Position numbers and translations under genes: made by a program. The notes under the pieces are model-generated. The model saw only the letters and a program-made list of their open reading frames with translations, was not told the origin of the DNA and made no database searches. This document shows, in pieces, positions 1-5,678 of a DNA stretch of 5,678 nucleotides (positions within the stretch are counted from its first letter, which is position 1; each line of letters opens with the position of its first letter). This DNA comes from Cytophagales bacterium (GTDB lineage Bacteria > Bacteroidota > Bacteroidia > Cytophagales > Cytophagaceae), in assembly GCA_025360235.1 (NCBI GenBank), contig JANYCO010000676.1, positions 1 through 5,678 on the forward strand, read 5' to 3'.

Positions 1-74
1 GAATAATATAATACAAGGGACATAAAATATTTATTAGTATATCACATTACACACAAATTTAGAAGCCAACTAAA
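1..74. other. AT-rich gene-free left edge
   Basis: This stretch lies downstream of the stop codon of the minus-strand secreted-protein gene. It is very AT-rich, with several stop codons on the minus strand, and I see no gene, no clear hairpin-plus-T-run terminator and no repeat in it. It probably holds the 3' untranslated region of the minus-strand transcript. Confidence 0.6.
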
Positions 75-2597
75 TTAAATTCTATGAAAATATTTTACTT
101 CCGCACTAAAATAATAAACCCCATCCGACAACTTCTGCTTATCATCACTAATTGCAGCCCAATGAAGATTAATGTCTTTATTGGTTGAAAACACTAATGC
201 TCCCCATCGGTTATATACATTAAACGTTACCACCTCTACTCCTCTTGGGATTGGGAAGGGTTTAAATTCATCGTTCAGGGAATCTCCGTTTGGCGTAATA
301 AGATTTGGCAATTCGTAATAAACACAATCATCCACACAAATCTTATTGCTTTTAGCACCTTCTTTTCCTGAAGTGTTTACCGCTGCAACGGTGAAACAAC
401 CTGCAGTACTTTCAGTATTGGTATAAACATAAGTAGTGATAGTATTGGGAGTAGTTGCAATTAATCTTAAATCTGAATCTTCGTAATCAGAAAAATAGAT
501 GTTGTATTCTTTTACAGTATTGCAAAGTGGATCAGAAATATCGTTCCAGTCAAGCAGGTCTTTAAAGATAGTTAGATTTCCTTCACAACCTTTCACCGTT
601 AATACTGGTGCCTTAGGGAGGTTACCATCAGAAGGAGAATTGCAAGAAATCTCAGAATTATTTTCATAAACCACAGACGACAATAGAGGATTACAATACG
701 TAGAAAAAGTTTTTACATAATAACAAGCTGTGTCGCAATTTGAGAGTCCCTGATTGTCGGTATATTTTTCCGGATTCCCTGTAAAGGAAATTGATTTTGA
801 ATAAGGAGCTCCATTAATGCTTCTGTATACATAAACAGAATCTTCGCTCCACGGCACTTTACTATCCCAATTTAATTTTATAGAATTCTTTGCGGAAGTA
901 GTTTTCAAAAAAATACTTGATGCAGGATCTGAGTTGCCACCTCCAGCTAATTCTATTTTGTAACGATAAGAGCTGTCAACAGTATTTAATCCGGAGTCCA
1001 TATAAGGTGAGGTAGCAGTAGAGGCAATTAAAGAAAAAACAGTTCCGCTTATGCCTTTAGCTCTATATACATTATAAGTATAAGGTCCGGCGAAGGGGGC
1101 TGCAAATGGTGCCAGCCAATCGATTTCAATTATTCCAGTTGTTGCAGAGGTAGTCAGTACTGAAACATTTGTAGGTATAGGCACATCCAGTTTTACACTA
1201 GCACAATTTTCCAAAGAAGCATAACTTTCACCTGCTTCTGGCAATTGAAAGTTTGCAACAATAATATAACAATATTTCACTCCTCTGCTCAAGCCTGCTC
1301 CATTGTTATCAATGTAAGTAGTTGTTCCGATTGGCACCTCTCCTATTTTCACATACCCCGGAAACCCCGTCAATCCGGATTCACAAGAGGATTGAATATG
1401 ACCGGAAGAGTCGCAGGACTTGCGGTAGATTTCCATCTTTTCTGCATTGTTGCACACGTATGCATTCCACGCAAGAACAATACTGTTACCTACTGGAGTT
1501 AAATTTAATCCCGATGGAGCAGGACCTTTTACAGTTATCGACCAGGTTTTATAGTCGGTAAGCGTATCAAGACTCACGGCGTCTTCTGCTTTAAAAACAA
1601 TATGATAAGGTTGCTGCCGCACATCATTACAAGTTGTCAACCAATTAAAAGTACCTGAAACAACAGGGGGTTGGGGAGAGCCGGGTGCTGTAAAATGAGC
1701 AGGAGGATAAGAGAACAAACTAATTGGATTACCATCAGGGTCGTTTGCTTTAATAATTTTTATAAGATGCGTTCCGGCTACTATACAAGTATCATTTGGA
1801 ATAATAACCACTGGCGGGTTGTTGAGAGAAGGTACAACATTAATTTGCATATCTCTTGTCACAAAACTTACCCTACTGTAAGTTCCATTGGAGGCTTTCC
1901 TCCATTCTTCAACCACAAAAGCAACATTGTACAAACCTGCAAGCGTTGGCTTATCCCAGATTAAATCTCCGGTAACAGGATTAAGTGTAAACGAAGTTGA
2001 ATAATTTGGAGTATAATAACCGTTCACTGCTATTCCACTAGCCTGACGTGGAACTATAAGTTTGTAAGAAATACTGTCGCCATCAGGATCAACAGCCCCT
2101 GGATTATGGACAAACAATTTTCCGACTGCTGCTTTATCAATAGGAGGAATTGTCAGTTGTACCGGATTGTTGGGGCCTGTGAAAGAAGAAATAGAGAGAT
2201 AGGTTTCGATATAAAATGGTGTATTATCAGATTGGGCTATATTTTTAATGCCGGCATTTCTATACAATTCTTTATAAGATATTCTATAAGTGCCGCTTCC
2301 GCTAAATGTTTTATTGTACTTATAGGTTCGAACATAAGTGTTCGCATTCAGATTAACTTCACTGAAATTATAAAAAACAGATTGAGAGGTGCCGTCACCG
2401 AAATCAAAATTGGCGTAATCGTCTCTTACAGGAGAATACCTGTTTCCATATATTGTAAGTGTTAAGGTATAGGTTGTTGTACTGATTTTTTGTGCCGTAA
2501 TTTGCCCTGCCCGAATATGCGAAGCCTGTCCTCGCAAGGAAAAAACCAGCAAGGAAAAAAATAGTGTTATGCATTTTATGTAAAAAGTCCCTTTCAT
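75..2597 (-). CDS. Secreted multidomain protein with T9SS type B (gliding motility-associated) C-terminal domain
   Basis: The product is probably exported by Sec and then carried across the outer membrane by the type IX secretion system to the surface or medium; no enzymatic function is visible. Seen in the 840 residues: a signal peptide (Lys2/Lys8, hydrophobic core about 9-21, likely cleavage after Ala25 before SHIRAG, a beginning common in Bacteroidota surface proteins); a PKD-like stretch with FDFGDGT at 64-70; two cadherin/Ig-like modules with DPDGD at 170-174 and NDPDGN at 285-290, acidic loops of the calcium-binding kind; then about four fibronectin-III-like modules, each with a Y-x-Y-(R/F) strand (near 390, 510, 590 and 700), many cysteines and AP/IP linkers. 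The end (about 758-840) matches the type B sorting domain: LITPNGDSLND 766-776, VYNRWG 794-799, Trp813 and DGVYYF 825-830. The protein ends ten residues later, without the usual last strand. A role as adhesin or matrix protein is inferred from the modules only. The ATG at 2597 directly precedes the signal peptide and fits well. The gene stands alone and is divergent from sdhC. Confidence 0.9.
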   Translation of the reverse strand: MKGTFYIKCITLFFSLLVFSLRGQASHIRAGQITAQKISTTTYTLTLTIYGNRYSPVRDDYANFDFGDGTSQSVFYNFSEVNLNANTYVRTYKYNKTFSGSGTYRISYKELYRNAGIKNIAQSDNTPFYIETYLSISSFTGPNNPVQLTIPPIDKAAVGKLFVHNPGAVDPDGDSISYKLIVPRQASGIAVNGYYTPNYSTSFTLNPVTGDLIWDKPTLAGLYNVAFVVEEWRKASNGTYSRVSFVTRDMQINVVPSLNNPPVVIIPNDTCIVAGTHLIKIIKANDPDGNPISLFSYPPAHFTAPGSPQPPVVSGTFNWLTTCNDVRQQPYHIVFKAEDAVSLDTLTDYKTWSITVKGPAPSGLNLTPVGNSIVLAWNAYVCNNAEKMEIYRKSCDSSGHIQSSCESGLTGFPGYVKIGEVPIGTTTYIDNNGAGLSRGVKYCYIIVANFQLPEAGESYASLENCASVKLDVPIPTNVSVLTTSATTGIIEIDWLAPFAAPFAGPYTYNVYRAKGISGTVFSLIASTATSPYMDSGLNTVDSSYRYKIELAGGGNSDPASSIFLKTTSAKNSIKLNWDSKVPWSEDSVYVYRSINGAPYSKSISFTGNPEKYTDNQGLSNCDTACYYVKTFSTYCNPLLSSVVYENNSEISCNSPSDGNLPKAPVLTVKGCEGNLTIFKDLLDWNDISDPLCNTVKEYNIYFSDYEDSDLRLIATTPNTITTYVYTNTESTAGCFTVAAVNTSGKEGAKSNKICVDDCVYYELPNLITPNGDSLNDEFKPFPIPRGVEVVTFNVYNRWGALVFSTNKDINLHWAAISDDKQKLSDGVYYFSAEVKYFHRI

Positions 2598-2679
2598 CCC
2601 AACAAAGTTGTTCCTGTAAAACGCTTACAAGTTACTATAAGTTGCCGTTCTGTTAAATAAATATTCTCTGAAAATTGTA

Positions 2680-2687
2680 CAAAATTA
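2680..2687 (-). promoter_or_regulatory. Possible -7 element for the secreted-protein gene
   Basis: Read on the minus strand these bases are TAATTTTG, a fit to the Bacteroidota -7 consensus TAnnTTTG, about 82 bases upstream of the start codon at 2597. No TTG lies at the expected 19-21 base distance; the nearest (2702-2704) is only 14 away. It is the only such match I found in the intergenic region on this strand, so the call is tentative. Confidence 0.3.
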
Positions 2688-2749
2688 ATAAATCCATGCA
2701 TCAATAAGGCTTAAGTGTGTTTAGAACGCTTATAAATAATAAATAATGA

Positions 2750-2780
2750 TTGTTTTATAAGCCACTGGGGCTTATTTTTG
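2750..2780 (+). promoter_or_regulatory. Bacteroidota-type promoter of the sdhCAB operon
   Basis: TTG at 2750-2752 and TATTTTTG at 2773-2780 are separated by exactly 20 bases. This matches the -33/-7 pattern (TTTG, 19-21 bases, TAnnTTTG) used by the primary sigma factor of Bacteroidota, with only the first T of the -33 box missing. Transcription would begin a few bases after 2780, giving a leader of roughly 40 bases before the sdhC ATG at 2828. The leader is AT-rich and has no purine-rich Shine-Dalgarno site, which is normal in this phylum. Confidence 0.65.
2757..2775. repeat. 7-bp dyad inside the sdh promoter spacer
   Basis: ATAAGCC (2757-2763) and GGCTTAT (2769-2775) form a perfect inverted repeat around the five bases ACTGG. 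It sits between the -33 and -7 boxes and overlaps the first three bases of the latter, so a repressor bound there could block the promoter. The T-run after it makes it resemble a small terminator, but no plus-strand gene precedes it. The arms are short and the site could be chance. Confidence 0.4.
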
Positions 2781-2827
2781 ACCAAGAAATTAATAAAAAA
2801 ATCATAAATATTTAAAATTAGATAATA

Positions 2828-3502
2828 ATGAGCTGGTTATTGAAAACATTAGGGTCTTCCTTGGGCAAAAAGTTACTGATGGCTATTACCGGCCTTTTTT
2901 TATGCTCATTTCTGGTTATTCACTGTATGTTGAACTCCTTTATTTTCTTTAATGATGGAGGAGTTAAGTTTAACGAAGGAGCTGAGTTCATGGCACACAA
3001 TCCTATTATCAGAATAATGGAAATCGTTCTTTTCCTTGGACTGATTGGACACGCAGTTCAGGCCTTGTTTATTACACTTCACAACAGAAAAGCCAGACCT
3101 GTAGGTTATGCTGTGGTAAATGGAAATGCAAACAGCAAATGGTATTCACGCTCTATGGGATTATTGGGAACACTGATTCTTATTTTCCTGATTGTACATT
3201 TGGCTCATTTTTGGGTTAAAAAAATGCAAGGTCACATTGGTACAGGACCAGGACAAGAAACTCTTTTTTATGAAATGAAAGAAGTATTTGAAAACCCAAT
3301 TTGGGTAGTACTTTACGTAGCATCAATGTTCTCTTTAGCCTACCACCTGCTTCACGGCTTCCAGTCAGGCTTTCAAACACTTGGTATCAATCATCCGAAA
3401 TACACACCATTCATAAAATTCCTTGGCGCTGGATTCTCTATCGTGATTCCATTCATCTTTGCTTTAATGCCACTTGCCTTTTATTTCAAATTTATACAAT
3501 AA
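2828..3502 (+). CDS. sdhC: Succinate dehydrogenase/fumarate reductase cytochrome b558 subunit
   Basis: This is the inner-membrane anchor that carries haem b and exchanges electrons between the iron-sulfur subunit SdhB and the quinone pool, menaquinone in most Bacteroidota. The 224 residues fit the single-anchor b558 family, which needs no separate SdhD. Five hydrophobic helices are visible at about 17-39, 62-84, 110-131, 158-178 and 196-218. Histidines that can act as axial ligands of two haems lie in the first four: His32, His75, His124 or His127, and His173 or His176. LLHGFQSGFQTLG (174-186) is typical of the Bacteroidota branch. The start at 2828 gives the expected short amphipathic head (MSWLLKTLGSSLGKK) before helix 1. 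It is the first gene of the operon; sdhA begins 15 bases after its stop. Sequence alone does not decide whether the complex runs mainly as succinate:quinone reductase or fumarate reductase. Confidence 0.95.
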   Translation: MSWLLKTLGSSLGKKLLMAITGLFLCSFLVIHCMLNSFIFFNDGGVKFNEGAEFMAHNPIIRIMEIVLFLGLIGHAVQALFITLHNRKARPVGYAVVNGNANSKWYSRSMGLLGTLILIFLIVHLAHFWVKKMQGHIGTGPGQETLFYEMKEVFENPIWVVLYVASMFSLAYHLLHGFQSGFQTLGINHPKYTPFIKFLGAGFSIVIPFIFALMPLAFYFKFIQ

Positions 3503-3517
3503 TAATACTCAGAGTCT

Positions 3518-5497
3518 ATGTCAAAATTAGATGCTAAAATACCTGAAGGACAGTTAGAACAAAAGTGGACGAAATACCGCTCTACTACTGCCCTTGTAAA
3601 CCCGGCAAACAAACGTAGCTTGGAAATTATAGTAGTTGGTTCCGGTCTTGCCGGTTCTTCCGCTGCTGCTTCTCTGGCAGAGATGGGCTACAAAGTAAAA
3701 GTATTTTGTTTTCAGGATTCTCCTAGACGTGCGCACAGTATCGCTGCACAAGGAGGCGTGAACGCCGCAAAAAATTATCAAAATGATGGTGATTCAACTT
3801 ACCGTCTATTTTACGATACCATCAAAGGTGGTGACTACCGCGCTAGAGAAGCCAACGTACACCGTCTGGCAGAAGTAAGTGGTAACATCATTGATCAATG
3901 TGTAGCACAAGGTGTTCCTTTTGCCCGTGAATACGGTGGATTATTAAGTAACCGTTCTTTCGGTGGTACTCAGGTACAACGTACATTCTACGCTGCCGGA
4001 CAAACAGGACAACAATTGCTTCTTGGTGCTTACAGCGCTTTAGAAAGACAAGTTGGAATGGGAACAGTTCAAATGCTTTCCCGTCATGAGATGTTGGATG
4101 TGGTGACGATCGATGGAAAAGCCCGAGGTATTATCGCAAGAGATTTAGTAACCGGAAAATTAGAAAGACATTTCGGACATGCCGTACTTCTTTGTACCGG
4201 TGGTTATGGTAACGTATTTTACCTTTCTACCAATGCAATGGGAAGCAATGTTACAGCAGCCTGGAAAGCACATAAAAAAGGAGCGTTCTTCGGAAACCCT
4301 TGTTACACACAAATTCACCCAACTTGTATTCCTGTTTCCGGTGACCATCAATCAAAATTAACGTTGATGTCTGAGTCTCTTAGAAACGATGGTAGAATCT
4401 GGGTTCCAAAAACTAAAGGTGACAACAGAGCAGGAAATCAGATTCCTGAAGGCGAAAGAGATTATTATTTGGAAAGAAGATATCCTGCTTTTGGTAACCT
4501 GGTTCCAAGAGACGTAGCTTCCCGTGCTGCCAAAGAAAGATGCGATGCCGGTTATGGTGTAGGTACTTCCAAAATGGCTGTGTTTCTTGACTTCGCTGCG
4601 GCTATTGAGCGTTATGGTAAAACAGAAGCGATCAAACATAATAAAACCAATGCCAGCAAAGAAGAAATCATTGCAATGGGTAAAGAAGTCGTAAAAGAAA
4701 AATACGGCAACTTGTTTGACATGTACAAACAGATCACCGGAGAAAATCCTTATGAAGTACCGATGCGTATTTATCCTGCGGTACACTATACCATGGGTGG
4801 ACTTTGGGTGGACTATAATTTGATGACTACCGTTCCTGGTATGTATGCACTAGGAGAAGCAAACTTCTCTGATCACGGTGCCAACAGACTTGGCGCTTCA
4901 GCATTAATGCAAGGTTTAGCAGATGGCTATTTTGTACTTCCCTATACAATTGGCGCTTATCTTTCAAAAGAAATCAGTGTCAAAGCCATCCCTACCGACC
5001 ACGAAGCGTTTGTAGCTGCAGAGAAAAACGTACAAGATCAGATCAACAAATTTTTCAACGTAAAAGGAACCAAATCGGTAGACTTCTTCCACAAGAGATT
5101 AGGAAAAATCATGTGGGAAAAATGTGGTATGGCCCGTAACGCAGAAGGACTAAAATCTGCAATCAAAGAAATTCAGGAGTTAAAAGCTGAGTTCTGGAAA
5201 GATGTAAGAGTAACCGGAGCAGCTGATGAATTTAACCCTGAGTTAGAAAAAGCAGGTCGTGTGATCGACTTTATTGAACTAGGTGAGTTGATGTGTATTG
5301 ATGCTTTGAACAGAAATGAATCTTGTGGAGGCCACTTCCGTGAAGAATACCAAACAGAAGAAGGCGAAGCCTTGCGTGACGATGAAAAATTTGCCTACGT
5401 TGCCGCATGGGAATACAAGGGAGATAGTCAGTTTGAACTGAACAAAGAAGAATTGAAGTTTGAGAATATTAAAATAGCACAAAGAAGCTATAAATAA
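3518..5497 (+). CDS. sdhA: Succinate dehydrogenase/fumarate reductase flavoprotein subunit
   Basis: This catalytic subunit interconverts succinate and fumarate on the cytoplasmic face of the membrane and passes electrons from FAD to the SdhB clusters. At 659 residues it has the length of the long Bacteroidota/epsilon-type SdhA/FrdA. Seen: the dinucleotide-binding fold IIVVGSGLAGSSAA (37-50); RAHSIAAQGGVNA (71-83), whose His73 corresponds to the covalent FAD histidine; QIHPTC with His267; SES with Glu286; RDVASRA with Arg331; HYTMGG with His423; and HGANRLGASAL (453-463) with Arg457. By comparison with E. coli SdhA these match His242, Glu255, Arg286, His354 and Arg399, so the active site is intact. 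ESCGGHFREEY (601-611) marks the C-terminal helical domain. The start lies 15 bases after sdhC; there is no Shine-Dalgarno site. Codons for residues 572-600 are repeated in inverted form at the right end of the window. Confidence 0.98.
   Translation: MSKLDAKIPEGQLEQKWTKYRSTTALVNPANKRSLEIIVVGSGLAGSSAAASLAEMGYKVKVFCFQDSPRRAHSIAAQGGVNAAKNYQNDGDSTYRLFYDTIKGGDYRAREANVHRLAEVSGNIIDQCVAQGVPFAREYGGLLSNRSFGGTQVQRTFYAAGQTGQQLLLGAYSALERQVGMGTVQMLSRHEMLDVVTIDGKARGIIARDLVTGKLERHFGHAVLLCTGGYGNVFYLSTNAMGSNVTAAWKAHKKGAFFGNPCYTQIHPTCIPVSGDHQSKLTLMSESLRNDGRIWVPKTKGDNRAGNQIPEGERDYYLERRYPAFGNLVPRDVASRAAKERCDAGYGVGTSKMAVFLDFAAAIERYGKTEAIKHNKTNASKEEIIAMGKEVVKEKYGNLFDMYKQITGENPYEVPMRIYPAVHYTMGGLWVDYNLMTTVPGMYALGEANFSDHGANRLGASALMQGLADGYFVLPYTIGAYLSKEISVKAIPTDHEAFVAAEKNVQDQINKFFNVKGTKSVDFFHKRLGKIMWEKCGMARNAEGLKSAIKEIQELKAEFWKDVRVTGAADEFNPELEKAGRVIDFIELGELMCIDALNRNESCGGHFREEYQTEEGEALRDDEKFAYVAAWEYKGDSQFELNKEELKFENIKIAQRSYK
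5231..5317 (+). repeat. Left arm of an 87-bp perfect inverted repeat (native, in sdhA)
   Basis: This is ordinary sdhA coding sequence (residues 572-600, from FNPELEKAGR to DALNRN). It is the exact reverse complement of 5592-5678; every pair of positions adds up to 10909. The sdhA frame is uninterrupted and conserved here, so this arm is the original and the other one is the copy. Confidence 0.97.
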
Positions 5498-5513
5498 GAA
5501 TATGGAAGGTAAC

Positions 5514-5630
5514 ATGAATTTAACGCTAAAAGTTTGGCGTCAGAAAAATCAGAAGGATACTGGAAAATTTGTTCCTTATAGTGTAAAAGGTATTTCTGTT
5601 CAAAGCATCAATACACATCAACTCACCTAG
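5514..5630 (+). CDS. sdhB: Succinate dehydrogenase iron-sulfur subunit, N-terminal fragment cut by a chimeric junction
   Basis: The frame opens with MNLTLKVWRQKN, the characteristic start of Bacteroidota SdhB, whose [2Fe-2S] ferredoxin-like domain and two further clusters carry electrons from SdhA to SdhC. Only about 28 residues are genuine (to KGIS). After base 5592 the sequence is the reverse complement of sdhA, and the frame runs on as VQSINTHQLT to a TAG at 5628-5630 that has no meaning for SdhB. All cluster-binding cysteines are missing. The family normally has roughly 230-260 residues. I chose ATG 5514 because it matches the family start, leaves a 16-base gap after sdhA (15 between sdhC and sdhA) and has GGAAGG just upstream. 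An in-frame ATG at 5502 would add MEGN and cannot be excluded. The intact gene presumably continues on the true chromosome. Confidence 0.85.
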   Translation: MNLTLKVWRQKNQKDTGKFVPYSVKGISVQSINTHQLT

Positions 5631-5678
5631 TTCAATAAAGTCGATCACACGACCTGCTTTTTCTAACTCAGGGTTAAA
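5592..5678 (-). repeat. sdhA: Right arm of the inverted repeat: antisense sdhA copy at the window end, probable chimera
   Basis: All 87 bases match the reverse complement of 5231-5317 without a mismatch, and the match breaks at once on the inner side (5591 against 5318). The arm runs to the last base of the window, with a 274-base spacer between the arms. It interrupts sdhB after about 28 codons. Zero divergence, position at the very end and disruption of an essential operon gene point to a fold-back template switch during amplification or library preparation, or to an assembly error, rather than a natural duplication. Confidence 0.9.

Noticed and set aside
1..77. A frameshift hiding the end of the T9SS sorting domain
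   Set aside because: None of the three minus-strand frames beyond the stop gives a KGxxxLIR-like strand before the edge; stops come quickly in each.
1245..2465. Several plus-strand open frames of 79-119 residues
   Set aside because: They are antisense to the 840-residue secreted protein, lack plausible starts or motifs, and the opposite strand has a clear signal peptide and domain structure.
2757..2780. Hairpin followed by TTTTT as a rho-independent terminator
   Set aside because: No plus-strand gene lies upstream to be terminated, the stem has only seven pairs, and the T-run is part of a well-placed -7 promoter box.
4358..4786. Minus-strand open frame of 142 residues inside sdhA
   Set aside because: It is fully antisense to the active-site half of an intact, strongly conserved SdhA; its residues are of low-complexity shadow type with no motif.
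75..5497. A functional link between the secreted protein and succinate dehydrogenase
   Set aside because: The genes are divergent, have separate promoters, and belong to unrelated cell compartments and pathways; the neighbourhood is most simply chance.
5279..5515. Minus-strand open frame of 78 residues across the end of sdhA and the start of sdhB
   Set aside because: It lies antisense to conserved SdhA and SdhB codons, has no recognisable domain, and exists only as a shadow of these genes.
5231..5678. The inverted repeat as ends of a mobile element or an invertible switch
   Set aside because: The 274-base spacer is just the end of sdhA and the start of sdhB, with no transposase, recombinase or target-site duplication, and the arm is internal sdhA coding sequence.

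Overview
The window looks like a piece of a Bacteroidota (Bacteroidetes) chromosome, probably a short contig from an uncultured or single-cell/metagenome source. Four things support this: a secreted protein with the gliding-motility/type IX secretion (T9SS) type B C-terminal domain, a five-helix cytochrome b558-type SdhC followed by SdhA and SdhB in the order C-A-B, a promoter of the Bacteroidota type (TTG-N20-TATTTTTG), and AT-rich leaders without clear Shine-Dalgarno sites in front of sdhC and sdhA.

Layout: bases 1-74 are AT-rich and hold no gene. Bases 75-2597 (minus strand) encode an 840-residue secreted multidomain protein: signal peptide, PKD-like N-terminal region, two cadherin-like/Ig-like DPDG modules, about four fibronectin-III-like modules and a T9SS type B sorting domain that appears to stop early. 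Bases 2598-2827 form a divergent intergenic region with a good promoter for the sdh operon and a small dyad inside its spacer. Bases 2828-5497 hold sdhC and sdhA, complete and closely spaced. sdhB starts at about 5514 but only about 28 genuine codons are present.

The sdh genes encode one membrane complex. SdhA carries covalent FAD and oxidises succinate (or reduces fumarate), SdhB would pass electrons through its iron-sulfur clusters, and the dihaem SdhC exchanges them with menaquinone. The T9SS cargo gene is divergently transcribed and has no evident functional link to sdh.

The most notable structural signal is at the right end. The last 87 bases (5592-5678) are an exact reverse complement of 5231-5317 inside sdhA, with a 274-base spacer. 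This cuts sdhB off and replaces its continuation with antisense sdhA. A fold-back chimera from amplification, library preparation or assembly is the best explanation, so sequence to the right of about 5592 should not be read as native. I see no convincing new biological system here; the sdh part is ordinary core metabolism and the secreted protein is a typical but uncharacterised T9SS cargo.
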